Positions 1 to 12,790 of a stretch of 64,000 nt of DNA are shown here, piece by piece. The position numbers and the translations under genes were made by a program. Origin of the DNA: Trissonchulus latispiculum (taxonomy: Eukaryota > Nematoda > Enoplea > Enoplida > Ironidae). Where the stretch lies: the NCBI GenBank assembly GCA_030248195.1, contig JASAND010020630.1, positions 1-64,000 on the forward strand, in the 5' to 3' direction. Positions within the stretch are counted from its first letter, which is position 1. Each line of letters begins with the position of its first letter. The notes beneath the pieces were generated by a model, which saw nothing but the letters and a program-made list of their open reading frames with translations, was not told the origin of the DNA and did no database searches.

Positions 1-23
1 GAGAGAGAGAAAGTATGCAGTAG

Positions 24-771
24 TTGAGGGTCCCATCCGACCCATGCGCGCCGTTTGATCAGGTAGTAGTGGATAGTATGGCATCTACTCTTCGAACGTG
101 TAGAAGAAACAATTACGTTGTCGTATTTGTAGATACCATCACAAAATATTTTGAAGAATTTCCGCTAGCTGATGTGAAAGCTAAAACAATTGCTAATTTA
201 ATGGTAGACAGGATAGTCTACCGTTATGTCGTTCCGTCCATCAAACGCTGCGACAGGGGCACAAATTTTGAAAGTGCTTTAGTAAAGAAGTTTTACAATT
301 TTGTGGAACTTCTAAAACTGCTTTCACCGCCTATCACCCGGAAGCCAAGAGCAATGGAATAAAACTTTTGGTAGCATGATGCCTATGTATGTGAACGAGT
401 CACACACAGATTGGGATGAATACATTACAGCGATTGTAATTGCATTCAATACCTCTAAACATGCTAGTACCCACGAAACTTCCTTCTTACTGAACTACGG
501 TCGAGAGGCAAGGTTACTCGTAAACCTTGAGTTGCAACCACCCAGGGAGAATATTACTGATACGGTCGATTATATGAAAATGGTGGTATACCGAGCGCTT
601 AAGGCACGGGAGGTTGTTAATCATTCCATAATTAATGCCCAAGGCTTACAAAAGAGACCATATGATAAGGGTATTTTTTATCTTTTGCGATTACCACGAA
701 GGCCAAAGAGTGCTTCTGTGAGTCTATCAAAAGATTCTGAGTACACCACTATAGCGAGATTCCGCGGATGA
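24..771 (+). pseudogene. Ty3/gypsy-type retrotransposon integrase remnant
   Basis: Two adjacent reading frames (24-362 and 376-771) look like consecutive parts of a retroelement integrase. The first has the core-domain pattern D..TKY.E..P followed by DRGTNF. Just after 300 the expected TAYHPE motif appears in another frame, so there is a frameshift. The second has the usual downstream block: MYVN..DWDEY, then FNTS.H.ST, then LLNYGREARL. Reverse transcriptase would lie left of the window. The last 16 or so codons of the second frame are not integrase but one arm of an inverted repeat (722-1260). This is a dead fragment. Family level (Ty3/gypsy) is inferred from motif order. Confidence 0.8.
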
Positions 772-1260
772 GACCTATGAAAAACTTATGAGCTGAATTC
801 CAGGAAAATGTGAAAGCTTAAGCCCAGATGGCGTGATTCCTGCCGAGTCAGCCGGCTTTCGTGGAAATACCGGCGCCTTAATTCTTGCCAGCCGGATTCC
901 AAGTCTGGCAGAAGCGGATCTCGAGCTACGGATCAGGCTTGCATGCACCGGAACGTCTCATACACGGTTATTATAGCTGCATGTCCTCTTGAAGACAATT
1001 TCTTAACGTCACTACTCTATTTCCAACCACTGAGAGCTTTTCTGTAAAATTTATTGTATGTTTAGAACGTATGTAATTCTGGATTGACTAGTTTCCAGTT
1101 AAACCAGCTAGTTTTCCTGGAAACATTTTTCATCAAAGACCGGACAGCAAAATTCCAACCAAGTCAGCTCATTTTCGTGGAATAATTTAGTGCTTAATCC
1201 CCGCTACTTTAGTTCCACGGAATCTCGCTACAATGGTGTACTCAAAATCTTTTGATAGAC
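722..1260. mobile_element. Foldback/MITE-like element inside integrase remnant
   Basis: The sequence at 722-768 recurs inverted at about 1213-1260 with few mismatches (about 46 bp: GTCTATCAAAAGATT, then GAGTACACCA, then AGCGAGATTCCG). Similarity continues weakly inward. The interior carries three related blocks of the form CAGC.N.TTTTCNTGGAA, near 850, 1105 and 1164. No coding capacity is seen. It is probably a small non-autonomous DNA element that truncated the integrase. No target duplication was identified. Confidence 0.55.
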
Positions 1261-2860
1261 GCACTGCACACCTCCACTGTCGACATCGGAAAATAAAAGA
1301 AACTGTCCCCACGCTGTCGTTTTGAAGTTATGTCTATTGACCTTCCCCAATCTGACAATCAAGAATGATATTGGTCACAAACAGTTCATCTTAATCTGGT
1401 GAAATCTTTCTTTCAAAGAATGAGTGATCAAAGCTTGAAATTCAACCAGCAAACCAATAGAACTACGTGTCTCCCACGAAAAGATAAACTTAATGCGAAG
1501 ATATTTGTGTGATGAGTGGTTTATTTGATGTTTGTTGTTTCAGTGGTTGGAAATCGGTGGGCTGACCAACTGTTGCATGAATGTGCTCATATCGGACCCA
1601 GTGGCCATCTGTCTAGAATCATTTGGATTTGGAATTTGAACCAGTGGCAGAGTGGCATGGCTAGATCCTTCTTCTCTTGACGTCAAATGTTTCATTCAAT
1701 ATCAAATCCGGACGCTCAGTTTCTGTGCGTGCGCCAAAACGAGTTCCTATGGAGCTGTGGTCTTAGGATAGATCGGGCTGCAGCTTTCATGGTGCCCTAC
1801 AATGCCTGGAAAAAAGCTTTGCCGTAAATTTCTTTCGGAGATCTACTGCTAATATCGTGAAGACAAATTGAGCACCGAGTATTTGGACGCAGTGCTGCTC
1901 GATCGCTGTATCTTGCCTACTCATCGCCGTCTGCGGTCGCCAATGCTGCAGGATGATAGTCAAGGAAAAAACGATCATCGAATCAACACCGGATCAGTGA
2001 TCCCTGTTGTTGGGGAGTTCCCTGTTCCTACATGAGGAAGTGCACGAAAATGTGCCTACTACCCCGGGATTACCACTACGGTATTTTTCTATGCAGTGCC
2101 AAAATAGCTAAAAGATCTGGTTTCTTCTGGCCTAGCCAATGGTGAGTTAGGAAGAATGTGATCAAATCAAGCCATCAGTCTATTATCACTATTTTCCTAC
2201 CCAACCCAACCAGGCCTTTAAGGAGGTTTTCCCGATTCAATTCATATATTCAGAAGAAGGTGAACTGAATAACGTTCATATCATGGTGAATGATCCTAGC
2301 GATTTTTTGTCATTCGAGCCCAAGGTGTACGGGTACATTGGAGATTCATAGCTAGAAAGTGACCGTTTTCACATGAACCACAGAGGATTGCACGAGCTTC
2401 CAATATTTGGCATCGGGAAGCCTCCGCCCATGCATATCTTCTTTATCGTCTGAGTCCAGCACCTTGCAACCAGACCCCAGTGTAGAAATACGACTGAGCT
2501 GTCTCAAAATAAATGAAAGAATGCAGGTTTTTAGAGTGTGTGTATATCCGAATCTTATCATCCCAAATAATCGCTTAATACCCAAAAGAGAAAAAAGGTG
2601 AAAACTGTTAGAGTGACGCGGATTTATTAGACGAAATAATCAGGAAAAAATACAAAATTATCAATTAATTTTACAGTAAATCCACCTTCATACAGGCACC
2701 AGAAAAGTTTACAACAAAACAAAAGCACAATAAGCTGCGCAACAGACCTGTTGATAAATCCTGCAGAAAATCAAATTCCTCCAAAAATTAAGGAAGAGAG
2801 GGGCCAAAAACTACTACCTCCCATAAAATCCCCAAACTAACTGTCCGCGACAATAGCCAA
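1261..2860. other. Non-genic stretch, no gene recognised
   Basis: Only short opposing reading frames occur here (for example 2352-2585 minus and 2407-2601 plus, which overlap each other). None shows a domain, a signal peptide or matched splice signals. I see no structured repeat apart from ordinary AT-rich sequence. Confidence 0.5.
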
Positions 2861-3040
2861 CTCTAACTGAACTGAAAATTTTGAATGCGTGCCTTTTATA
2901 CTGCACAATTAGCTAGCAAGCCTGAGTCTTTACACAACACCTTCATTTAGTAGTTGCACAATATTTTTACTAATTTGGATAAAGGTGCAGTGAAGTAATG
3001 GAAGTTTAATTTAATTTAATTTAATTTGGAAATTTCCACA
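2861..3040 (-). repeat. 3' LTR-like direct repeat
   Basis: Downstream member (in minus orientation) of the repeat pair with 8662-8819. It contains a TTTAA-rich expansion just before the shared TTTCCACA end that the other copy lacks. Confidence 0.55.
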
Positions 3041-5210
3041 ATATTTTGAAACGCGCGACCCCGCCGCGGCCAAGATCTCAAGGGTTAGTAATAAAACAGA
3101 ATTAGCCTACCTATCCTAGCTACTAGTATAGATAAAGCGCGTTTTAGGAGACAACGGTAAAAGATAAAAATTTGCGTATCCCTCAGGCCCGGGTTCCTGG
3201 GGACACTACTCTGGCCCCACACAGCAACAACACATACACGTAGGGGATTCCGAGACACAGATAAAGATACTCCGGAACATACCGGAACACTTTCTACGAT
3301 TACGCACGGATTACATCGACTCAACATAGACAAAATACGGCTTGGGACACCCTTAAGCCACGACGAGATCTCACGAAACAAACGAGAAGGGTACTCCGGT
3401 AGACCCCATCCCAATTTTGAATGCACTCCGAGAAACACTATACCGGAGCAAAAATTTAACGCAACAAACAGTAGAAAGACAAAAGTGATACCTAGGCACG
3501 TAAAAACTATGAACATTTGTACTCCGGTGGAACTTATATACACTAGAACACACCTCCGAGAGAGGTTTTACATGGTTTTATACAACTCCAGGAAGGATTT
3601 CATACAATTATACAGTGCTCCGGACAAGTCAACCATATAGCAACAATAGATTGTGAAGACTCCGGGAGAGCCTCCACCGCAGCAAATGACAATGATGCAT
3701 GTGGCGGATCAATACGAATGTCAACAAATGTAAAGGAATCAAAAATATAGCATACAGAATTAGCTGTACCGGTATCATTGAAAAAAATTTGAGGCAATAT
3801 TATGGCAGTACAAGAGAAACTTTGAAAACAACCCGCCACAAATTAGCATAGAAAAGAAACAACACCAGATTAGTAAAGACAGAACAGATAGCCAAAAACA
3901 AAATAAATTAGAATAAAATACGGCAAAAATAGAACAGCTACACTGAGCTAGAGAGCGCCAACTCCACCCATAAAAAGATTTCGTGGAAAGGTAGAAGGAA
4001 AAAGGATATTCGTTTAGAAGAAAATTTTAAAGAACATTCACCCCCGGACAAAACCTGAAATAAAAATTAAAAGACTCCCCCACCAAGGTTAAATAAAGCT
4101 AAATTGTAAAGACAAATATAGATGGGATGGCAAAACATTACACAAAGTTAAATAAAGAAAGGGGGGAATAGGTGGAGGGGAGCGGACGAGGGATAGGATA
4201 CAACCAGAATACACAACAGTTACCACAAAATCGACTTGTATAGTTTAAACTTCACATTTTCAAACAATTGTACAGAATAAAATAAATTGATATAAATTGT
4301 GGCAAATAATTACTATTTTTGGCCTGAAAAAGAAACAATTACCAAAATTAACCTAAAATGAAGGGGATTAGACAAGCAAGAATCACCAACACAAATAAAA
4401 TTATCACAATAAAATTATTTGTTAATTAGGTACGAACTTTGGAAAAAATTCCTAACTCAAATCCCAAAAATAGCCTATAGTTTTCAGCACATTGAAAAAC
4501 AACTTTCTGTTTATCTTGTGTAAAAAGGAAATTATTGTCTGTACTGGTGCTTCATGACTAATAAAAGAGACTGGACTAACTAGTTGCAGGTTCACAATCG
4601 GTAGTGTATGCCTACCGCTCCTCCTCGTGCCTATCAAATAAAACCTAATTGAAATTAGCAGAATTAACACGATACTTTTAATCTCGAAATTTACAAGTAT
4701 TTGCCAAACAACATTTTTCACAAAACGTAAAGACACCACAAAATGAATACTTCTCCAGACAAACCAAAATACCAAAATCACAAGATTAGGTCTCAGCTGC
4801 CAACAAAGACGGAATCCCAAACCAACCGACTAACTCTAACGCCCAACCAACAACTGATCACCACACTTTTTTCTATAAGACTCCATCTTGGTAAACTATT
4901 AAAGTAGCTAAGTTTCCAAAACAACTTTATCATTCATGAAATAATTTACAAAATTAACATTGTCTCTAACGAATATTTCACACTTGGACATGTTCAAGTA
5001 CATTCACGTCAAATGGAAAATTCTCCTGGAAAAATGATTTCCCATTATGTATATCCACCACAAATGGCAGATCACGAGAAAATTTATTTGAAAGAAGTTG
5101 TGCCGGAGGAAAGCACCTCGGACCCCGAACAGCATGGGGGATATGGGGCACAGCCCAAACCTCCGGGGACTATCCCCACATCTACGTACATCACCGCAGG
5201 CGCGTCGTCA
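3041..5210 (-). other. Non-coding part of the LTR element
   Basis: Frames at 3085-3543 and 4452-4820 (minus) are hydrophobic and show no reverse transcriptase, RNase H, integrase or envelope motif. The motif CTCCGG recurs at least five times between 3270 and 3665. This is the place where pol should be. Confidence 0.4.
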
Positions 5211-5212
5211 CA

Positions 5213-5640
5213 TCAATTTGCAACAAATTCCGAGCAAATTTCGGCTGATGACAATAATGGGTGGTATTTTCCTTGCATGTTTACCTCATGTGTAGAAAAT
5301 AACAAATCCCAATGAAAACTTTTCATGAAATCGGTTCCTATTAGCATCTCCAGAGAAAATTCAGGAGCCATATGAAAAGGCCACCCATATTCTTTACATC
5401 CCACCGTAAAAATTACGAACATTTTAGCAGAATTTATTAACGGCGCCTTGTTAGATGTCACTGCATTAATGGGGATGAAATTGTACATTGGCGCCCCCTT
5501 TTAAAATTCTCTTAACTGTCCGGGGACTGACAATGGATATGGATGCCCCAGAGTTGATAATGGCCAAAATTTTGGTCCTCCCGGAAGTGACAACTATAGC
5601 AGGCATGCTGTCTGTTGCCGTCAGTACTTGCTCGGATTCA
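5213..5640 (-). pseudogene. Retroelement aspartic protease, catalytic residue altered
   Basis: The minus-strand translation contains the flap/active-site pattern ILAIINSGASISIVS, where functional retroviral-type proteases have D[ST]GA. The catalytic Asp is therefore Asn here (codon near 5553-5555). Further along, in the adjoining frame, comes LIGTDFM, the usual C-terminal ILG-type motif. The two parts overlap in different frames (5466-5885 and 5213-5488), implying a frameshift. It follows gag on the same strand. Confidence 0.65.
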
Positions 5641-6639
5641 ATTCCAGTGGACCCTCCCTGAGTTACAGCATCTGATGCAGGATCTCCAATTTGGGTTTTT
5701 TCTGGCTCCTGTGAGACCATTGATCTGATAGGTTTTTCAGTTTTTGTTACCACAGCATTATTTTGAGCCTGTGGCAACGAGAGGCAACCGCCTCCCGTAG
5801 ATTGGGAGAAAAACCCGCGGTCCAAGAGGGAGGAGGCTGTTCTTTGCCAAACATGATTGAGTCGAATTCCGACTGATTTGGACATAAATGCTGCAGTAAA
5901 GACGCCATTTCGTACATTTGATTTGACAGGGCCTGATGGTATTCTTGCATAAAATTAAAAGTATCTCTGTGAATGGCCCGCAAGGTATTAAAGCTTTGAA
6001 CCATTTTTGAAAAAACATTCAACAACTGAGACTCCGTAAAAGTATTGTCAAAATGTTGGATATTTGATGAATCGACTGAATCAGACGGGTAGTCAGGCTC
6101 AGAGGGGCCCTCCCTCCCTAGAGAAGCTTCGCCACCAGGCGGATCAGAAACCATCCCAATTTGAAACTGGCTCAAAATTTGATTAGCCTGCTCAGCAGTA
6201 ACTCCATGTGAAGCCGGGGCGCCCTCCCAGTGGGAGGAGGTGCAGCTGAAGCTGAAACCCCCGAATACGAGGCTCGTACATAATTTTGGAACAAATCTGG
6301 TATACCCGCATTGGCCGAGGCCAATGTACGTTGGTGCGCTGCCGGAGCGTAGATTGTAAGTTTTGTCCCGGAGCATGGTTACCCTGATACCCAAAATTGG
6401 CAGGAGGCGGTCGGATGAGCAGAAAATTGTACAGACGGTTGGAACGGAGGATGCTGCGCAGGGGAGGGGGCGGAGCGTAATTTGTTAATTGATAGTACCG
6501 TTGTTGTCCCACTTGTCAATGATATTGGGGAAGGTACTGCAGTTGTCAATGAGAAACATAGTCGACTGTTTCCGGAGAAGGACGATTTTTATAATCTGGG
6601 GGAGGTTTTGACGGGTACCTATTCCAACATTTTCTGGAG

Positions 6640-7396
6640 GGTGACCCCGCTTTTTACAGTATTTACACGGAACAGAAAATTTTTTGCGTTTTTCTTCATC
6701 CCACGTAGTCAGAGCTTCTTGAATATACAATTCAAACCAGTCTTTTATTTCCCGCAACCACAAACGGGAAGCAGCCGCTTCTAAATTTAATAGAAGAGGG
6801 TTGTCCGTAGTCTAATGGTTAGGAAGAACTTTTTTATCCGGACCCCATTCTTCGACATAATAAATTGGTAAATCATAAGAAAGGGTATCACCCTCCGGAG
6901 CCCGTGCCTATCGGGATTCTAAGCGGTCTGTAGCTCGACAAACATCTTGCATAGTAGGGCGTTCATGCAGAAAAAGTGAAGCTAGAGCTGAAGCAAATTT
7001 GTCATGAACCCCCTCAAAAAGCTGCTGAACACATTCTTGTCCCAGCTCCTCCTACGTATCCCAAAGTGTCGAGAGCCATCAACTGCAATTCGGAAATATA
7101 ATGACGTACAGTTTCATCGGGGTGCTGCTTCCAGTGTGCAAATGCCGAAAGCCGCTCCCGAAACGAACGCTGTGTTTTTGGAAACTGTGATTTAATTAGT
7201 TTCAAAATCCTTGGTAAGACTCGACGACCTTTGGTCCGCACTTGGATGCAAACATTTGGGCTTTACCGGACAATTTATTCCTCAAAAGACCCAACTGGCT
7301 TTCCGGAATAGAATGAACGACCACGGCAGACTCAAACTGTGGTAGCCAATCTTGAAAATAGGCGTAGTTTGGGTCATCACAATCACATTGGCACAT
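6640..7396 (-). pseudogene. Retrotransposon gag with one damaged zinc knuckle
   Basis: The N-terminal part (7396-7202) reads F..WLPQFESAVVVHSIPE and LLRNKLSGKAQMF, the helical gag capsid pattern of metazoan retrotransposons. It continues after a frame break as FPKTQRSFRERLSAF and HPDETVRHYISELQLMALD (7200-7014), then LFEGVHDKF in another frame. A zinc knuckle CKYCKKRGHPPENV lies near 6640-6680 and lacks the last Cys of CX2CX4HX4C. Frames change at least twice and a stop interrupts the middle, so it is not translatable as one protein. A proline-rich region (7435-7866) lies upstream and may be the N-terminus. Confidence 0.7.
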
Positions 7397-8661
7397 CCCT
7401 CAAAACTTCTGGATAATAACGAAATAAACCCGTGTCAAATTTGAAAACAGAAAGATCTATGCTTTGCATAGAGTCCTGAATAGAGTGACGAGAAACTTTC
7501 GGCATTCTGTGTTTTCCCGACGTTGTCAATCGAATACTGTAGGGACATCTGATGTGGAGGAGGGAAGGGTAGGGGTCTCGGAGACGATGGCGGAAGCGTA
7601 GTTTGTTGAATATACGTATGTTCCGGTTGTACGTGGAAAGCCGGAAGAGGGCCCTCAGCTAAACTGTGTTGTACCGGCGGCAGGCTTCCCTGGGGGACAC
7701 CTTCGCCGGCAGGGGGCAACACCACGCCCTTGACCTCCCAGAGGCAGGACACAGGTGGGTGGTGTCCCCCTGGCTGCGAATCCTCCACAGGGTTTGCAAG
7801 GCGGTTGTTTTGCGTCACAAAATTATTGTGCAAATCCGAGGCAGCAATTTGAGCTCCCCCGAACAAGCTTTGGTCGGATGAATTTTTGGCTGATTAAAAG
7901 AGGGACCCAGGTTGTTGCTCCCCGCAATTTGCTGCTCTGGGGGATTAACCAAAGGGACGATAATTGAACCACCGGGACTATCTTTCGCCAACATTTCTGA
8001 GCCTTGACTTTGGACACGAGTATAAAAAGGATGTATCTTCCGAATTGGCGTAATTTTCTAAAGGTCATTTGTTAGAGTTGAACCCTCATTAAGGAGCGAT
8101 ATGCTCCATTTCCTACCTATAGGGAAAGTTTTCCGACAACGCCGGAGGAGACTTGCAAAGACCGGAGAGAACTGATATTTTGAGTTTGTTGAGCCCTCGC
8201 GTCCACGTGAATGAGACTGAACAAGGTACTGATTTTGAGGTGCAGAGCCATTTGGAAATCGTTAAGAAAGGGGGGTCTCTTAGCGGCTTGACCGGACAGA
8301 CCGTTCAGACACACATAAAGAGGCGATACCGTTTCCCAAGAAAGACGAAACAACTGGTTGGAGCCCCCAAACTGTATCATAACGGAGCCTAATAAAACTT
8401 GTCCACAAACTTTGCTTGAATTTTTTGGATTTGAAGGACTCAAATTTGAAGGAAATGCAACACCTGGCTGGGGTTTAGAACCTTGTTCCAAATTTTGGGG
8501 AAGAGGAGTGGTCCCAAAGTTTAAGAGAGGGGTGGTCCCGAATTTTGGAGGAGATCTGATTTTAAATTTTATAAGAAGATCTTGGTCCCGAATAATTTTG
8601 GGGGGTATAATTCATTCCCAGTCTCACCCCGGTAAGAATTGGCTGAGAGCTTCAGCCTTGA

Positions 8662-8819
8662 CTCTAACGGGAACTGAAAATTTCGTTATTTTTTTTTTTT
8701 ATACTGCACAATTAGCCTGGCAAACCAGAGTCTTTACACAACACCTTCCATTTAGTGGTTGCGCAATAATTTTACTAATTTGAATAAAGATGCAGTGAAA
8801 TGCTGGAAATATTTCCACA
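8662..8819 (-). repeat. 5' LTR-like direct repeat
   Basis: Upstream member (minus orientation) of the LTR pair. It shares about 150 bp with 2861-3040 and ends at TTTCCACA, followed by unrelated sequence. Confidence 0.55.
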
Positions 8820-11108
8820 CCTGATGCGTCTTCAGCTGTAGCATCCGAAGTTGCCCTATTCAACCGTTGCTTCCAACTTTGGTGGATCCCTCCAAAAAAA
8901 CTCGATGGAAGCTTGGTGATGTTGCTTGAGAGAGTTTGTGTAGTCTAACGAAGAAGGAAAGTTGCCATAGTAATCCAACTCTTTCATTCGGACTTGGGAC
9001 TGGGAACCAGTCCAATGAAAGGTGGAAGGTGTAAACAAAACTATTCATCTTGTACATTTCAATCGTGACAACAAATTTATTATGTACTTTTAAATATGCA
9101 AATTAACGTTTGTCCTATATAATGTCATGTTTGTCTGATTAAAGTGCAAATCTTCTAGTTTGCTACCTTGTTTTGTCTATTAACTATAGTTTAGGCAAGA
9201 TGAATTTCCGTGACTTTGAACGAGTGTGAAAGTAATTACGAGCGATCGCACTTTAGTAGCTGTAGTCTTTTTTCTAGCTATTAAATCGAGAATGGGCTAA
9301 TAAAGCACTAACTTATCTTGAAACAGAAACAGTGCCCGACGAACGTGCAAAGCCCAAATGAGCATTTTGTGAGTGAAACTATTGCAAAACGTTACAATTT
9401 TTAATCTTTCCCGTATGGAGAGACTAAAACAAAAAGTTTCTACGGAGAAAGCGTTAAAGATCACGAGGGAGAGTTCATTCCAAAATAGCATCTCAGGAAT
9501 AATTTGTGAGCAAGTTATGCACTCTATGCACGTTCGTTATAGAAAGCAGCATTAAGAAAACATAAAGGAAGAAAAAATTCAAAAGTCAAACAAGTACCAG
9601 ACTATAAAGAACTGCCGTTGGTCAACAAAACTGAGCCTTCCTACACGTTTTCAAATTACCGATTATTTTAACTAATCCGGAAACTCCCAACTAAAAAAAC
9701 TAACTACATTATGTCGCCTGCTTAACAGCCTTGAAATATTAGCTGAGTAACTATAAATGGATTTACATAGCATGTGAATATTGCCTGTTTGCTCAACTAA
9801 TTTGAATAATTTTGTCTTTCTTGTTGGGGTTTTACTTTAGCTTTGCGTAGGCAGAGATCCGTTATCTTTGGTCAATTTTGGAGATCTTATTGGGATTTTG
9901 TTCTGATTTTTAAATTCTCATTCTAAAACTTGAAAACACTGGACAGTTGTTCAAGTTTAAAAGTACATTCATAGTTCATGTCGTTTATGTGTGGACGCGC
10001 GTCGACGCGCGTATGTAAGCGTCAGCATTAGTTAACGTAATGTCGTGTCTGTATTGCCGAATGTGTCTTCTTTGATTTTGTGAAAGTGCAGGTGAGTCCG
10101 TTGAACCAAATGGCTGGGAAAAAGAATCAATGACATAGTGTTTTTGGAAACGATGTGTCATATCTTCATACAATAAATGACATTGATTCACGAAATTTCG
10201 GGCACCTCTCACTTTCAAATTGGTTTTGGGGAAATTAAAGGAATCAATTAAACCTTCTGCGCTACTGGTCATTTGTGTAAAATTAAGCATGGCACTCTTT
10301 CAGCTAATACTTGGTTCCTAGTTCCAGCAGAGCACGATTTAACTTTATGAAAATGTAATTGAGAAACAAAATCATAAGACATACTTTATCGGGCCGTGAG
10401 TTCTGATTAACAACATTATAATCATTTCCTGCTTTACCTCCAGTTAATTATCCGTCTCAAAGCTTAATCTAAAATCATTCCTCGCTGGCACGAATTGACC
10501 ACTAAAAATTAAAACGGCCGCTAACATGTAATCGTTCAAATGTCGGCAGTTCTGCGGAAGTTGCAGCTCCATAGACTGTAGATGTCACTTAATGGCGCAT
10601 TTCTAAAGATTGTTCGACCTGCGTTTTTACTTGCTGCCAGTTGTGGCCGCCAAAACAATCGGCTAGGCTGAATCACTTAAAAATTGCTAGAGGTTCCTGC
10701 TGAAGGTTAATTTTTTGAAATTCCTCATTTGCAACTCCCTCCTCAGCTAATGCAACATTGAGAAGACACAATTGCGATTGTATTTGAGATTACGATTTGG
10801 TTTCAACTATTTGATACGTTGGATTGCATATAGTTTCTCTCTTTCGTTTCACTATGACTTTATTTGAGCAGGGGTAAAATCATTAAAACTTAAATATGAA
10901 AAAACTAAAATAGCTGCTTTATAAATGTCCAGAGTTTCCAAAGATTTAGCCAAGTATGTGCTTAAAAATCTTTGAAAATGCAGTCAACATGTAACCATCA
11001 TACGTGTACTTTCGGGTTTGGAGATTTCACACCCCAGAACCTGAACACATCCCCAGAATTTGGTTTTGGCACATTTGGAAACTTAATGAAAAACTCCAGA
11101 AAATGTCT
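8820..11108. other. Non-genic stretch with one unassigned reading frame
   Basis: The longest open frame is 9985-10290 (minus, 101 codons, no signal peptide, no domain I recognise). A stop lies just upstream in frame and no splice acceptor joins it. I treat it as probably spurious. Nothing else structured is seen. Confidence 0.4.
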
Positions 11109-11836
11109 TGGTGATTCTTCCGTATACGCTCACCTAACATTAAACTAAAGTGTACCCAATGCATCTACTTTTGTAGACGCACACTAAAATTTCAGGGAGA
11201 ATTTTAAACTAGACTAGCGCTACTCTCAAAAAACATCTACTTCCGTAGACACATACTAGATTAATGATACTATCAATTAACACCCACTACCAATACCCAT
11301 CATTTTTCCCCCCTTAATTAACTATTAATTTTTGACATTAAATTTAATTTTAAGTTGTAACGTTTAATGTAAGTAACATGAAACAAACAAACAAACAAAC
11401 AAACAAACAAACAAACAAACAAACAAACAAACAAACAAACAAACAAACAAACAAACAAACAAACAAATGAACAAACAGTTAAGAGTTTAGTTTAGTTTAA
11501 TTTAGTTTCAGGGACCGCGGAACGGAATTCCCAACCATTAGACGTCCACGGTTGTACTTTCTCCATGTTGACAATGTTGACATTGTTATGATGATTAATT
11601 TGGCAAATATAAACATAATTTTCGTGTAATTGTTAAACTTAATATTAAAATTCAACTGTCGCAAGTATAAATAGTATCATTAAATCTAGTGTGCGTCATA
11701 GGAAGTAGATGTCTTTTGAGAGTAACGTTAGTCTAGTTTACAATTCTCCTGAAATTTTAGTGTGCGTCTACGGAAACTAGATGCGTTGGGCTCACTTTAG
11801 TTTAGTGTTAAGTGTGCGTATACGGAAGAATCACCA
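11109..11836. mobile_element. 728-bp MITE with long inverted termini and 6-bp target duplication
   Basis: The first and last roughly 170 bp are inverted copies (TGGTGATTCTTCCGTATACG at the left, the complement ending GAATCACCA at the right). Both arms carry internal echoes such as GCATCTACTTTTGTAGACGC and ACATCTACTTCCGTAGAC. ATGTCT precedes and follows the element (11103-11108 and 11837-11842). There is no coding capacity. The superfamily is not assigned. Confidence 0.85.
11382..11467. repeat. (AAAC)n microsatellite
   Basis: About 21 uninterrupted AAAC/CAAA units in the centre of the 11109-11836 MITE. Confidence 0.98.
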
Positions 11837-12710
11837 ATGTCTTTCCCAATACTTCAGCTTTTGCACATGTCTACTGACAACCATGCTTTGAGAACCGTTA
11901 GCCTATTGCCCCAGCTATTGCTCTTTGGGGGGGGGGGGCGGGGGGTGGGGGGCAGGGTGTTTTTTGTGGGGGTGGGTTCGCAAATCAGGTGACTCACTTA
12001 TATACTTATTCAAACCCATACCTCATGACCGAGACAAAGTTATATTTTATCATTTCCATGTCACGAAGGCACGAGAGTTGCCGTCGGGAAAAGTCACGCA
12101 ACTAATTTCTAGGTCCGACACATATCAAAGCAGGCTAAGCCAATATAACAGTCTGTATAGCCTAAGTTAAGTTTAAGTATAGATCTGATAAATAGACGCA
12201 ATGGAAACGAATGCTAACAAATAACACAATCGTTTCTAAATGCAATCAGGCAAATATTTTTCAGAAGTATTAACTTCTGTGCGCTCACTTAATGAAGTGT
12301 TTTGGTTGTGAGTCAGACAGCTAATTATAAACGTTTTTAGAAGGCGCAAGTTGGTGTCTAATCGTTTTGTCTAATACGAAAAAGATGGTTGTGCCAAAGC
12401 TCTGCCTTAAAAGCTTTGCTTCCGATGTCAGTTACCAAAACGAACGACAAATGCTGAACTACTTGAAGGTGCCTGAGTTTAGGCATACTTGAATGTGTAC
12501 CTCTGTGAAACACTATTACAACAGTATCTTATTGGATACTGTGGTGAGAGACCAATTCAGTCAAGGAGGCAGCTTAGGGCAATACAGTTGGACTGCAACT
12601 GCAGCTCGTACCCTCTCTCCTCATACGACATTACCCTATCTATGCTGTTTTGACCGTACGAATGTACAAAACATTTCTGATCTATATGTTCTTCGTGGCG
12701 TTTCATGTCT

Positions 12711-12790
12711 AAGAGTAGATGACTGGCCTTTACTTACCACGGCTGTTAAATTTAACAGCCGTGGCAAGTAAAGGCCAATCATCTACTCTT
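12711..12790. repeat. 80-bp near-perfect palindrome with no loop
   Basis: Arms of 40 bp differ at only two positions and meet at TTAAATTTAA. The 12-mer GTACAAAACATT occurs on both sides (starting near 12664 and 12794). Confidence 0.95.

Larger units (their letters stand above)
2861..8819 (-). mobile_element. LTR retrotransposon with gag and protease only (probably non-autonomous)
   Basis: Two direct repeats of about 160-180 bp (2861-3040 and 8662-8819) share a long run containing TACTGCACAATTAGC, GAGTCTTTACACAACACCTT and a common end TTTCCACA. Read on the minus strand they begin with TGTGGAAA, as LTRs usually begin with TG. Between them, on the minus strand, lie gag and then an aspartic protease, in the normal order. 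About 2 kb (3041-5200) then carries no recognisable reverse transcriptase, RNase H or integrase. Several stops and frame changes show that the copy is old. The outer ends of the LTRs are not exactly fixed and no target duplication was found. Confidence 0.6.

Noticed and set aside
3085..3543. 152-codon minus-strand frame as an envelope gene
   Set aside because: Hydrophobic at the start, but no signal cleavage, Cys pattern or fusion peptide. It lies in the degraded non-coding part of the LTR element.
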